Counted from the stretch's first letter, positions 38,621 through 47,607 are shown. The stretch: DNA of 64,000 bases from Afifella marina DSM 2698 (GCF_900102695.1 NZ_FMVW01000005.1:186001-250000); one strand, 5' to 3'. Numbers and translations are program-made. The notes: generated by a model from the sequence alone, not told the origin.

Positions 38621-39748
38621 TCAGGAATTGGCGAAGCGGGTGATGGAGAACGGTGCGATCGGGGCGTTGGTATGGCCGGTCGCGATCAGTTCCGCCATGA
38701 GTTCGCCCACGGCCGGGCCGAGCTGGAAGCCATGGGCGGAAAAGCCGAAAGCGTGGAAGGCGTTTTCGTGCGTCGAGGAGGGACCGATGACGGGAATGTC
38801 GTCGGGCATGCGGCCCTCGATGCCGGCCCAGGAGCGGACGATGGTGGCACTCTTCATGATCGGAAAAATGCCGATCGCCGTCTCCGCCGAATAGCGCAGT
38901 TGCGAGAAGCGCATCTCGGATTTGTTGGTCTTCGGATCGGGATAGCCGCGGCGTCCGCCGCCGATGATGACGGTGCCGTTTTCCGCCTGCTTGAACGACA
39001 GCGGGCGGCCACAGCCGCCGACGACGGCATCGCAGAAGCGCTTCATGCGCGCCGTCACGATCATCATCGGGGCGATCGCCTCGATGGGGGCATGCTCGCC
39101 GAGCTGTCTGGCGATTTCGCCCGCCCAGGCGCCGGCGCAGTTGAGGAGATTGCGTCCCTTAAACGTGCCGGCCGAGGTGTCGACGTGCCAGTCCTTCCCG
39201 TCGCGGCGCACGTTCTCGACATGCGTCTTCTCGAAGAACTGGACGCCGAGCGCGCGCGCCTTGCGCTGAAAGGCGAAGGTCGTGTTGTAGGGGATGGCGA
39301 AGCCGTCATCGAGGCTTGCGAGGCCGCCGACGCAATGCGGGGCGACGGCGGGGAGGAGGCGCCGCAATTCCTGCTGATCGACGATGACTTCGTGGGTGAA
39401 GCCCAGTTCGCGGAGATCGGCGGCACGTTTTGCGAGCGTTTCGAGCTCCGCTTCGGTCTCCGCCACCTTGATCTGCGGGCAGCGCTGAAAGCCGCAATCG
39501 TCGTCGACGAGATCCTCGATCCGGTGCCAGATCTCCATCGAGCGCACCGAGATCGGCACCTCCGCATAATTCCGCCCAAGGCGGCGCACGCCGCCGGCAT
39601 TGACGCCGGAGGCATGGCGGCCGGCATTGTCCTTTTCGATGACGATCACCGACAGGCCGCGTTTGGCGGCGTGCAGCGCGGCCGAGCAGCCGTGGAGGCC
39701 GCCGCCGACGACGATGAGATCCGCCATAGGCGTGCCGGTCACGGTCAT
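38621..39748 (-). CDS. DadA-like FAD-dependent amine/amino-acid oxidoreductase
   Basis: A 375-residue flavoprotein of the D-amino-acid oxidase/glycine oxidase family. The dinucleotide motif VVGGGLHGCSAALHAAKRG is near the N-terminus, and the C-terminal FAD motif is GFSAHGFQLGPAVGELMAEL. Such subunits (beta type, as in OoxB, HcnC or D-hydroxyproline dehydrogenase) oxidise the C-N bond of amino acids, opines or secondary amines. It lies 4 bases after the FAD/BFD subunit gene. It is the second DAO-type gene of the operon and is clearly divergent from the one at 41457. ATG 39727 is an alternative start. Confidence 0.9.
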   Translation of the reverse strand: MTVTGTPMADLIVVGGGLHGCSAALHAAKRGLSVIVIEKDNAGRHASGVNAGGVRRLGRNYAEVPISVRSMEIWHRIEDLVDDDCGFQRCPQIKVAETEAELETLAKRAADLRELGFTHEVIVDQQELRRLLPAVAPHCVGGLASLDDGFAIPYNTTFAFQRKARALGVQFFEKTHVENVRRDGKDWHVDTSAGTFKGRNLLNCAGAWAGEIARQLGEHAPIEAIAPMMIVTARMKRFCDAVVGGCGRPLSFKQAENGTVIIGGGRRGYPDPKTNKSEMRFSQLRYSAETAIGIFPIMKSATIVRSWAGIEGRMPDDIPVIGPSSTHENAFHAFGFSAHGFQLGPAVGELMAELIATGHTNAPIAPFSITRFANS

Positions 39749-39752
39749 ATCC

Positions 39753-41177
39753 TCAGTGTAGGGCTGCGGATTCGTCGGCGAGATCGACCGGAACGGCTTC
39801 CTCGCTTTCGAGCGCTGCGAGCTCCGACAAAAGGAGCGGCTTCAGCGGCGGGCGGATGCGGTAATAGCCGATCTCCGAGATCGGTTCGCCGCGCCGGCTG
39901 GCGATGATCTCGCTGACGGCGAGCCCGCACATGCGGCCCTGACAGGGGCCCATGCCGCTTCTCAGGAAGGATTTCACCTGGTTGGGGCCCGGCGCGCCGA
40001 GATCGACGGCCTTGCGGATGTCGCCAGCCGTCACCTCCTCGCAGCGGCAGACGAGCGTCTCGTCGGCGGGGGCGAGAATTTCCGGCGAGGGCGCATAAAG
40101 GGTTTCCAGAAGCGGCCGGATCTTCGCCTCGCGCATGAGCGCATCGGTGACGGAGCGCCGCTCCTGGGCGTTGCCGCGACCGGCCTTTTCCGCGATCCTG
40201 AGGCCCGCGAGACGCCCGCGCAGCCTGGCTGCAACCGCGCCGCCGATGCCCGCACCGTCGCCTGCCACATAGACGTCGGCCATGGTCGTCTCGAAATACT
40301 CGTCGACCTTCGGCACGAAGCAATGCTGGCTCTTGTTCCATTCGTGCTCGCAGCGCAGGAGGCGCGTGACCTGCTGGTTCGGCACGATGCCCTGGTGGAG
40401 GGCGACGGAGGTGGTTTCGAGACGGTGGGATTTGCCGCCGCTGGTGAAAGTCACGGCCTCCGCCTTGCCATTGCCCTCGATGCGGATGCCGGTCGCATCG
40501 CGGTAGATCGGCACGCCGGCACGGCGCAGCGACAGCATCATCGCCATCCCCTTCAGGAGATAGGATGCGGCGCCGAGGGCGGCCGGAAGATGCTTGAGCG
40601 CGGCCACGTAGCGGCTCTGCGGCACCGTCTCGACGATCGCACGCGGCTTGACGCCGGCCTTCAGCATCTGCGCGGCGATCAGCGACAGGAGCGGACCGGA
40701 GCCGACGAAGACGACATCGTCGGAGACGACGCCGTTCGCTTTCAAGAGGATCTGCAGAGCGCCGGCCGTGGTGACGCCCGGAAGCGTCCAGCCCGGCATC
40801 GGCGTCGGCCGCTCGATGGCGCCCGTTGCCACCACGATGGCGCCGGCCTGAATGTGTTTGGAGCCTTGGCCGAGCGACACGTCGATGCCGAGGGCGCTGT
40901 CGATGTTCCAGACGGTGGCGCCGGGAAGATATTCGGCGCGGCTGTCGCGGAAGGCCCTCGCGATGTCGCGGCCGGCGGCATAATCGGGCCCAAGGATTTT
41001 GGTGCGCTTCTCATCGCTCGTCTCGATGCCGCGATAGATCTGGCCGCCGGGCGCCGGCTGTTCGTCGAGAACGATTGCGGAAAGCCCGGCTTTGGTGACT
41101 TCGACGGCCGCGGCCATGCCGGCGGGACCGGCGCCGATGATGGCGACGTCGTAGCGGTTTTTCGTCGTCGCGCTCAT
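39753..41177 (-). CDS. FAD/NAD(P)-dependent oxidoreductase with BFD-like [2Fe-2S] domain (OoxA/HcnB type)
   Basis: A 474-residue protein with a pyridine nucleotide-disulfide oxidoreductase fold (GAGPAGMAAAVEV at about residues 14-26 and a second site VFVGSGPLLS). A C-terminal BFD-like domain has cysteines Cys377, Cys379, Cys412 and Cys417 (VCRCEEV and GPCQGRMC). This is the alpha-subunit layout of opine oxidase OoxA, hydrogen cyanide synthase HcnB and hydroxyproline dehydrogenases, and of the N-terminal half of sarcosine oxidase alpha. It should pass electrons between the DAO subunit and the acceptor. Its start overlaps the stop of the [2Fe-2S] gene. Confidence 0.9.
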   Translation of the reverse strand: MSATTKNRYDVAIIGAGPAGMAAAVEVTKAGLSAIVLDEQPAPGGQIYRGIETSDEKRTKILGPDYAAGRDIARAFRDSRAEYLPGATVWNIDSALGIDVSLGQGSKHIQAGAIVVATGAIERPTPMPGWTLPGVTTAGALQILLKANGVVSDDVVFVGSGPLLSLIAAQMLKAGVKPRAIVETVPQSRYVAALKHLPAALGAASYLLKGMAMMLSLRRAGVPIYRDATGIRIEGNGKAEAVTFTSGGKSHRLETTSVALHQGIVPNQQVTRLLRCEHEWNKSQHCFVPKVDEYFETTMADVYVAGDGAGIGGAVAARLRGRLAGLRIAEKAGRGNAQERRSVTDALMREAKIRPLLETLYAPSPEILAPADETLVCRCEEVTAGDIRKAVDLGAPGPNQVKSFLRSGMGPCQGRMCGLAVSEIIASRRGEPISEIGYYRIRPPLKPLLLSELAALESEEAVPVDLADESAALH

Positions 41178-41473
41178 CAGGAAATCACCTCCGCGCTGCC
41201 CGACTGGCGGCGCACCTGCATGCCCTCTTCGACCTGAACCATGCAGGCCTGGCGGTTCGGCACGCCGTCGATCTCGACGAGGCAGTCGAAGCACACGCCC
41301 ATCAGGCAGAAGGGGCCGCGGGGCGTCTCGGTGACCGGCGTGGTGCGGAAAATGCGTTCGTCGGCCGCGAGAAGGGCCGCTGCGATCGTGTCGCCGCTGC
41401 GGGCCTTCAGGGGCTTGCCTTCGAAGGTGAAGGAGAGAGCGGGAGCGCCCGTCTCCTCAGCGCGCTTGAACAT
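41177..41473 (-). CDS. Small [2Fe-2S] ferredoxin-like subunit (HcnA/gamma type)
   Basis: A 98-residue protein with a plant-type [2Fe-2S] binding pattern: Cys56, Cys61 and Cys64 in CLMGVCFDC, and Cys77. This is the short gamma subunit that accompanies OoxA/HcnB-type flavoproteins, equivalent to the N-terminal ferredoxin-like domain of sarcosine oxidase alpha. It overlaps the upstream DAO gene by 17 bases and the downstream FAD/BFD gene by one base, so the three are translated together. Confidence 0.92.
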   Translation of the reverse strand: MFKRAEETGAPALSFTFEGKPLKARSGDTIAAALLAADERIFRTTPVTETPRGPFCLMGVCFDCLVEIDGVPNRQACMVQVEEGMQVRRQSGSAEVIS

Positions 41474-42566
41474 TGAATCTCCTTGCAGAAAAGGCGGCCA
41501 TATCGTCGTCGAGCCGTCCGCGGGCGATCATCGGGGCGAGCGCCATGGCATGGGCGCCGGCGAGCGTGACGCCGGAATGGCAATTGACGCTGAAGGCGCC
41601 GGGATGGGTTTCGGATTGCTGATAGATCGGATGGCCGTCGGGGCTCATCACCCGCAACGCCGCCCATGAGCGCACGACGCGCAGATCTTTCAGAAACGGG
41701 AAGGCGCGCAGCGCGCGGGCCGCGATATCCGCCATGACACGCGGCTTGGAGGTGGTGTCGAAGCCCTCATCCTCATGGCTGTCGCCGATCATGATGGAGC
41801 CTTCGTCGGTCTGGCGCACGACATGCGTCGGCATGGTGAAGAGCGGCGCGGTGCGCTCCGTCACCAGGATCTGGCCCTTGAGCGGCTCGACCGGAATGTC
41901 GAGCCCGACCATTTCGCCCAGATCGCGATTGCCGAGGCCGGCGGCGAGCACGAGCTTGGCGCCGGTGAAGGTGCCGGCTGGCGTGCGCACGGCAAAGTGG
42001 CCACCGTCTCGCTCGATCTCGATGCCGCGGGCGTTCGGATGATAGCGGCCGCCGTTTTTCAGAAGGCCCGCATGCAGAGCGCGCATCAGATAGAGCGGGC
42101 TCGCGTGGCCGTCATGCGGCGAATAGGTGCCGCCGACGACATCGGGGCCGAGGCCCGGCAGCATGTCGTCGAGTTCGGCGCGGCTCAAAACCCGGGCGCC
42201 GTAATATTCCGCGCCATGCTCCTGGTTCATGCGGTTGAGGATCTTGACCTGTTCCTCAAGCTCCTCCTCGTCGACGCAGACATGCACGCCGCCCGGCTTG
42301 TGATAGGCGGTGGAGACGCCCGTCTCCTCCAGGAGGGTGTCGGAAAATTCCGGCCACACATCCGCCGAACGGCGCGTCCAGCGCGCATATTCGGGCATTT
42401 TGAGGCCCTTCGTCTGTACCCAGACGAGGCCGAAATTGCCGCGCGAGGCCCGAAAGGCGACGTCGCCCTCGTCGAGGAGATCGACCTTTTCGCCCTCGCG
42501 GGCGAGGCCATAGGCGATGGCGGCGCCGACGAGGCCGCCGCCGATGACGATGGTGTCGGCCTTCAT
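41457..42566 (-). CDS. DadA-like FAD-dependent oxidoreductase (beta subunit)
   Basis: A 369-residue DAO-family flavoprotein with VIGGGLVGAAIAYGLAREG at the N-terminus, the conserved ASRGNFGLVWVQTKG substrate region and the C-terminal FSVNCHSGVTLAGAHAMALAPMI FAD motif. It is most likely the catalytic beta subunit partnering the FAD/BFD and [2Fe-2S] proteins encoded immediately downstream. Its start overlaps the stop of the permease gene by four bases (ATGA), tying the enzyme to the transporter. Confidence 0.9.
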   Translation of the reverse strand: MKADTIVIGGGLVGAAIAYGLAREGEKVDLLDEGDVAFRASRGNFGLVWVQTKGLKMPEYARWTRRSADVWPEFSDTLLEETGVSTAYHKPGGVHVCVDEEELEEQVKILNRMNQEHGAEYYGARVLSRAELDDMLPGLGPDVVGGTYSPHDGHASPLYLMRALHAGLLKNGGRYHPNARGIEIERDGGHFAVRTPAGTFTGAKLVLAAGLGNRDLGEMVGLDIPVEPLKGQILVTERTAPLFTMPTHVVRQTDEGSIMIGDSHEDEGFDTTSKPRVMADIAARALRAFPFLKDLRVVRSWAALRVMSPDGHPIYQQSETHPGAFSVNCHSGVTLAGAHAMALAPMIARGRLDDDMAAFSARRFNVQAR

Positions 42567-43363
42567 CGTGCACCCTCGCCGATGAGGAGGCGATCGAGGC
42601 CGTAGATGCGATCGACGAGGAACATGAGACCCACGGTGAAGAGAATGGCGACCGTGGAAATGGAGGCGACGAGGGGATCCGTCGTCTGGGTGATGTGGGA
42701 GAAGAGACGCACTGGCAATGTCGTTGTGGTGGGGCTGACGATGAACACCGTCACGGTGAGTTCGTCGAAGCTGGTGATGAAAGCAAGGACCCAGCCGCCG
42801 ATCACGCCGGGCATGATGGCCGGCAGGGTGACGCGGCGAAAGACGGTCCAATCGGAGGCGCCGAGCGACACCGCCGCCTGTTCCTGGGAGCGGTCGAGAC
42901 CGGTCACCGAGGCGAGAACGAGGCGCAGGATGAAGGGCATGATGATGATCGCATGGCAGAGCATCAGCCCGACGAAGGTGCCGTTGGCATTGAGGAAGCT
43001 GAGAAAGCGCAGGAAGGCGATGCCGAGAACCACGGTCGGCACCGTCAAGGGCGACAGGAAGAACGCCTGAAGGGCGTCGCGACCGGGAAAGCGGCCGCGG
43101 CCGATGGCGAGTGCTGCCGGCACGGCGAAGATCGAGGACACGGTCGCGGAGGCGACGCCGAGCTGGAGGCTGACCCAGGCCGCTTCGATGAAGTCGGGAT
43201 TGTCGAGGATCGCCCGGAACCAGCGCAGCGACAGGCCACTCGGCGGAAATTCCAGAAAGCCTTCCGGCGTGAAGGAGACGCCGATGACGACGACGAGCGG
43301 CGCCAGCATGAAGACGGCGAAAAGAACGCTGAAGGCTTTGGCGAAGAGGCCGTTGTGTCTCAT
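42563..43363 (-). CDS. ABC transporter permease, PotC-like
   Basis: A 266-residue inner-membrane permease with six helices and the cytoplasmic EAA loop EQAAVSLGASDWTVFRRVTLP at about residues 160-180. It is the second permease of a spermidine/putrescine/opine-type importer. A 4-base overlap with the upstream permease gene and with the downstream FAD oxidoreductase gene indicates a single operon. Confidence 0.93.
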   Translation of the reverse strand: MRHNGLFAKAFSVLFAVFMLAPLVVVIGVSFTPEGFLEFPPSGLSLRWFRAILDNPDFIEAAWVSLQLGVASATVSSIFAVPAALAIGRGRFPGRDALQAFFLSPLTVPTVVLGIAFLRFLSFLNANGTFVGLMLCHAIIIMPFILRLVLASVTGLDRSQEQAAVSLGASDWTVFRRVTLPAIMPGVIGGWVLAFITSFDELTVTVFIVSPTTTTLPVRLFSHITQTTDPLVASISTVAILFTVGLMFLVDRIYGLDRLLIGEGAR

Positions 43364-44220
43364 TCGAAGACCCCCGCGAAACGGCGTTCGACGAGCCGGT
43401 TCCAGCCGACCATGATGGCGAGCACCGAGACGAGCAGAAGCATCGCGATCGCTGCGCCGAGCGGCCAGTTCAAGGTGTTCAGAAACTCGTCATAGACGGT
43501 GGTGGAGACGACCTTGACGCGCCGCCCGCCGAGGATGGCCGGCGTGGCGAAGGCGCTCGCCGAGAGCGAAAAGACGATGAGGGAGCCCGACAGGATGCCC
43601 GGCATCGCCTGCGGCAGGACGATCCTGCGGAAGATGGTCCAGGGCCTTGCGCCGAGCGATTCCGCGGCACTTTCGGTCGCCGGATCGGTGCGCTGAAGGG
43701 CTGCCCAGATGGCGAGGATCATGAACGGCACCATGACATGGACGAGGGCGAGCACGATGCCACCCGAGGTGTACATCATGCGGATCGGCGAGGTGATGAG
43801 GCCAAGGTCGCGCAAGGCGTCGTTGATGACGCCCTTGTTGCCGAGGAGGATCGCCCAGCCGAGCGTGCGCACCACCACGGAGATGAGGAGCGGGCCAAGT
43901 ACGACGAGGAGCATCACCGAGCGCCAGAACGGGTGCATGCGCGACAGGAAATAGGCCTGTGGCAGGCCGATCGCGGCGCAGATGAGCGTGGTGGCGAGCG
44001 CGATCGCGAAGGTGCGCCCGAAAATCTCGTAGAAATAACCGTCGCTCAGGACCTCGATATAATTCTCCAGCGAGAAGGTCGGGGTGATGCCGCCATAGAA
44101 GGAGAAGCTGTGGAAGCTGAGGATGAAGGTCATCGCCAGCGGCACGAGGAGGAGCACGAGAAAGAGGAGGAGCGCCGGGGCGCTCAGGATCCAGGGCCGG
44201 GAACGCGATCGACGTGTCAT
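43360..44220 (-). CDS. ABC transporter permease, PotB-like
   Basis: A 286-residue permease with a basic N-terminus, six helices and the EAA loop ESAAESLGARPWTIFRRIVLPQ. It pairs with the PotC-like protein to form the membrane channel. Overlaps of four bases on both sides (ATPase gene upstream, PotC-like gene downstream) show tight coupling. Confidence 0.93.
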   Translation of the reverse strand: MTRRSRSRPWILSAPALLLFLVLLLVPLAMTFILSFHSFSFYGGITPTFSLENYIEVLSDGYFYEIFGRTFAIALATTLICAAIGLPQAYFLSRMHPFWRSVMLLVVLGPLLISVVVRTLGWAILLGNKGVINDALRDLGLITSPIRMMYTSGGIVLALVHVMVPFMILAIWAALQRTDPATESAAESLGARPWTIFRRIVLPQAMPGILSGSLIVFSLSASAFATPAILGGRRVKVVSTTVYDEFLNTLNWPLGAAIAMLLLVSVLAIMVGWNRLVERRFAGVFE

Positions 44221-45281
44221 GCCGCTTCATCCTCCTTCGGCAGGAGGCGCAGATGATGGGGCGTCCAGGCGAGATGCACGGTCTCGCCGTGCTCGGGCTC
44301 GCGCTGGCCGCGGTTGCGGCGCACGACGAGGAGAGGTCCGATCGGCGTTTCGATGCGGAAGAGCCATTGGTCGCCGAGGAAGATGCGCTCGATCACCGGG
44401 CCAGAGACGACGGCCTCGCCCGCCTCGACGATCTCGATGCGTTCCGGCCGCAAGGAGACGGTAATCGGGCCGGGCCGCAGATGGGCGGGCGGACCGGCAA
44501 GCTCCATGCCGTTGCAGACGAGAGCGGAGCCTTCGTCATTCGTCGTCTTCAGCGTGGCTGTGAGGCTGTTGGTCTTGCCGAGGAAGGTCGAGATGAAGGA
44601 GGATTTCGGGTTTTCGTAGACGTGGAAGGGCGTTTCTTGCTGCATCAGCCGACCGTGATGCATGACCGCGACGCGGTCTGAGAGCGCCATCGCCTCGTTC
44701 TGATCGTGGGTGACGAGAAGCGTCGTCACGCCCGCCTCCTGCTGGATGCGCCGCAATTCGAGCTGCATTTCCTCGCGCAGCTTGGCGTCGAGATTGGAGA
44801 GAGGCTCGTCGAGGAGGAGAAGCTCCGGTTCGATCACGAGGGCCCGGGCGAGTGCCACGCGCTGGCGCTGGCCGCCGGACATCGCCCGGGGATAGCGCTT
44901 GGCGAGATGGGCAAGCTGTACGAGCTCCAGCGCTCCGGCGACCTTGCGCGCACGTTCCTTCTTGTCGATGCCGCGCATCTCCAGGCCGAAGGCGACGTTT
45001 TCTTCCACCGTCATATGCGGGAAGAGCGCATAGGTCTGGAAGACGATGCCCAGCCCGCGGTTGCGCGCCGGCACCTCTTCCAGGTGGCGACCATTGAGCA
45101 TGATGTGTCCGGAGGTCGGCTGCTCGAAGCCGGCGATCATCTGCAGCGTCGTGGTCTTGCCGCAGCCGGAGGGACCGAGGAGGGAGACGAACTCGCCTTT
45201 CTCGACGGCGAGCGAAAAATCTTCGACGGCCACGACGTCGCCGAAGCGCTTGGTCAGGCCGCTAAGCTGAAGGAAAGGCAT
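44217..45281 (-). CDS. ABC transporter ATP-binding protein, PotA-like
   Basis: A 354-residue ATPase. Walker A is GPSGCGKTT at residues 36-44, the signature is MSGGQRQRVALARAL and Walker B is LLLLDEPLSNLD. A C-terminal TOBE domain follows at about 270-340. It energises the importer encoded in the same operon. A strong hairpin (45317-45339) lies between it and the upstream binding-protein gene and would set their relative expression. Confidence 0.95.
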   Translation of the reverse strand: MPFLQLSGLTKRFGDVVAVEDFSLAVEKGEFVSLLGPSGCGKTTTLQMIAGFEQPTSGHIMLNGRHLEEVPARNRGLGIVFQTYALFPHMTVEENVAFGLEMRGIDKKERARKVAGALELVQLAHLAKRYPRAMSGGQRQRVALARALVIEPELLLLDEPLSNLDAKLREEMQLELRRIQQEAGVTTLLVTHDQNEAMALSDRVAVMHHGRLMQQETPFHVYENPKSSFISTFLGKTNSLTATLKTTNDEGSALVCNGMELAGPPAHLRPGPITVSLRPERIEIVEAGEAVVSGPVIERIFLGDQWLFRIETPIGPLLVVRRNRGQREPEHGETVHLAWTPHHLRLLPKEDEAA

Positions 45282-45316
45282 CTGTGAACTCGCAAAGCCG
45301 GCAGGTGGGGGCGGAG

Positions 45317-45339
45317 GCGGGAGTGCAGCGCACTCCCGC
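45317..45339 (-). terminator. Intercistronic attenuator-like hairpin in the importer operon
   Basis: GCGGGAGTGC and GCACTCCCGC form a perfect 10-bp stem with a 3-base loop, 13 bases after the binding-protein stop and 35 bases before the ATPase start. No T-run follows on the minus strand. The position is typical of stems that protect the abundant binding-protein mRNA or partly stop transcription. Confidence 0.65.
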
Positions 45340-45352
45340 AGTGCCGTTCAAC

Positions 45353-46384
45353 TCAGCGTTCGACCTCGCGCGCCCAGCGCTTGGTCCATTCTTCGCGGTT
45401 CGGGTTGATCGTATCCCAGTCGACGGCGACGAGGTTTTCGATCTGCTCAGGTCCATAGGGCAGGAAGGAGGCCTGCTCTTCGGTCAGTTCCGCTTTGCGG
45501 TTGACCGGGCCGGAGCCCATGACGTCGGCGAGCTTCACCTGAATTTCCGGCGTCAGAAGGTATTGGATGAACTCGTTGGCGGCCTCGGAAACGTTGCTGT
45601 CGACGACAGGGCAGGCGGCGAGCATGAGGGCGACGGCGCCTTCCTTCGGATAGGCGAATTTTGCCGGGAAGCCCGTATCGGCGAGCGACTTGGTGCGGCC
45701 CGAACCCCAGATCGACAGGGCGATTTCCTGCGACTGGAAGAGCTCCGACATCTTGCCCGAGGACGGCTCGAAGACGAGCACGTTCGGCGCGACCTCATCG
45801 GCCATCACCTCAAAGCCCGGATCGATGTCCTTCTCACCGCCGCCGTTGAGGCGCGCCATCATGATGAGGGTGTGCAGACCATAGGTGTTGCTGATCGGCG
45901 GGATCGACAGGATGCCTTCATATTTCGGATCCTTCAGGTCTTCCCAGCTTGCGGGGGGATCCCAGCCTTCGCGCTCGAACCATTCGGTGTTGTAGGTGAA
46001 ACCGGTCGCGACGAAGCCGACGCCGATGGAATTGGGGCCGAGCTTGGCGAGATCGTAGACGTCGTCGAAGACCGCCCCCTTGCTCATCGGGGCGCAGAAG
46101 CCGAGGGCGTCGGCCTGATACATCGGGCCGTCGTCGAGGATGACGACGTCGAGTTCCTGATTGCCCTTCTGCGCCTGAAGGCGCGCAAGGTTTTCGGTGG
46201 AATTGCCGGCGACGAACTGGATCGTCACGTCATGCGTCTTCTCAAATTCGGGGAAGACGACTTCCTTCATCAAGGTTTCGAAAGAGCCGCCATAACCGCC
46301 GACGACGAGGGTATCCTGCGCCTGTGCAGTCTGAACGGCTAGGAGGGAGCTTGCGGCTGCAAGCGCCATGATGACCGGTTTCAT
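45353..46384 (-). CDS. ABC transporter periplasmic substrate-binding protein, PotD-like
   Basis: A 343-residue exported binding protein. The signal peptide spans residues 1-22 (ending VQTAQA). The PotD/ferric-type fold is seen in VVGGYGGSFETLMKEVVFPEFEK and in LDVVILDDGPMYQADALGF. It is the first gene of the nine-gene operon. ATG 46384 has GAGGGG at good spacing; earlier in-frame starts would bury the signal peptide. The ligand is unknown: the dehydrogenases downstream suggest an amino acid, amine or opine rather than a polyamine alone. Confidence 0.92.
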   Translation of the reverse strand: MKPVIMALAAASSLLAVQTAQAQDTLVVGGYGGSFETLMKEVVFPEFEKTHDVTIQFVAGNSTENLARLQAQKGNQELDVVILDDGPMYQADALGFCAPMSKGAVFDDVYDLAKLGPNSIGVGFVATGFTYNTEWFEREGWDPPASWEDLKDPKYEGILSIPPISNTYGLHTLIMMARLNGGGEKDIDPGFEVMADEVAPNVLVFEPSSGKMSELFQSQEIALSIWGSGRTKSLADTGFPAKFAYPKEGAVALMLAACPVVDSNVSEAANEFIQYLLTPEIQVKLADVMGSGPVNRKAELTEEQASFLPYGPEQIENLVAVDWDTINPNREEWTKRWAREVER

Positions 46385-46462
46385 TGAGAACCCCTCTGTA
46401 TTCTTTTGAGACATGATCATTGAATGGGCGTTTTCCGGGTGTTTCAAATGAGATTATATGTA

Positions 46463-46489
46463 CACCTCATTCCCAAAGGTTATGAGGTG
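46463..46489. promoter_or_regulatory. LysR-type operator (T-N11-A dyad)
   Basis: CACCTCAT (46463-46470) and ATGAGGTG (46482-46489) are perfect inverted half-sites with 11 bases between the inner T and A, exactly the LysR T-N11-A consensus. The dyad lies in the divergent region between the LysR gene and the transporter/dehydrogenase operon and covers the ribosome-binding site of the LysR gene. It is a likely site for autoregulation and activation of the operon. Confidence 0.75.
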
Positions 46490-46493
46490 CGCC

Positions 46494-47459
46494 TTGGCGA
46501 AGCCCAATATACGGCAGGTCGAAGCCTTCAACGCCGTCATGAAGGCCGGGTCCGTCACCAAAGCGGCGGAAGGATTGTTCGTTAGCCAGCCGGCGGTGAG
46601 CAAGTTGCTGCACGCCTTCGAAGTGGCCTGCGACCTGCCGCTCTTCACCCGCACCAAGCGCCGCGTCGTGCCGACGCCGGAGGCGCGGCAATTGTTCGTC
46701 GAAACCTCCAAGCTGGAGCAAGGCCTGACGCGCGTGCACGAGGCGGCGCGCGCCATCCGCGAATTGCAGCGCGGCGAGATCTCCATCGTCGCCTTTCCCG
46801 CGATCAGCATGCGGCTCATCCCGCGCAAGGTGGGCGCCCTTTTATGTGATCGGCCCGATGTGCTTTTGTCCCTCTTCACGCGCACCTCTCGCAGCGTGGA
46901 GAATTCGATGATCACGCGGGCGGCGGATTTCGGCATCTCGCTCGTGCCGACGAGCAACCCGGCGCTGCATTGCGAGCCGTTTACGAGCATCTCCATGATC
47001 TGCGCCCTGCGCCGCGAGCATCCTCTGGCGCGCAAGGCGGCGATCTCGCTTGAAATGATCGCCGAGGAGCGTCTCGTGGCGCTCGGGCGGGACGATCTTT
47101 CCTATCCGCTCATCGATGAGGCGTTTCAGCGTGCGGGGCTGGCGATGCGGCCGGCAGCCGAAGTGCAGATGGCCGATGCGGCCTGCAGCATGGTGGCATC
47201 CGGCTGCGGGGTGGCGATCGTGCCCTCGCTCGTGTCGTTCGAGGCGGGCTTTCCGGATGTCGTGTTCCGCCCGCTCACCGAGCCGATCGCCATGACGACC
47301 TGGCTTTTGACGTCCACCTATCAGGAGCTGTCGCAGCTGGCGCTCGAGCTGATGGACGAGATCCGGGGCGCGGTGGAGGAGCTGGAGGCGGAGCTGCACG
47401 GCACGCTGGGCTGCGACCCGGCCGCCGATTCGCGGTTTGCGGGCGCGACGCATCCTTGA
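46494..47459 (+). CDS. LysR-family regulator of the adjacent importer/dehydrogenase operon
   Basis: A 321-residue LTTR. It begins MAKPNIRQVEAFNAVMKAGSVTKAAEGLFVSQPAVSKLLHAFE in pattern, with the helix-turn-helix at about residues 18-37, and resembles OccR/NocR opine-responsive regulators in that region. The effector domain follows. Start TTG 46494 is chosen because GAGG lies six bases upstream and because the earlier ATGs (46458, 46482) fall within a T-N11-A operator. It is divergent from the operon it presumably controls, sensing the imported substrate. Confidence 0.88.
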   Translation: MAKPNIRQVEAFNAVMKAGSVTKAAEGLFVSQPAVSKLLHAFEVACDLPLFTRTKRRVVPTPEARQLFVETSKLEQGLTRVHEAARAIRELQRGEISIVAFPAISMRLIPRKVGALLCDRPDVLLSLFTRTSRSVENSMITRAADFGISLVPTSNPALHCEPFTSISMICALRREHPLARKAAISLEMIAEERLVALGRDDLSYPLIDEAFQRAGLAMRPAAEVQMADAACSMVASGCGVAIVPSLVSFEAGFPDVVFRPLTEPIAMTTWLLTSTYQELSQLALELMDEIRGAVEELEAELHGTLGCDPAADSRFAGATHP

Positions 47460-47607
47460 CTTGTGGCGCGCTGCCGCTTAGGTGAGCGACACTCTATAAA
47501 AGAGCCAGATTTACGACCCGCCGACCGGAACGGGATTCCGGAGGTCACCATCCGCCAGCGAAGGTTCGCCCGCGGATGCAATTTGCATTGAACGCTCGAG
47601 ACGCGCC

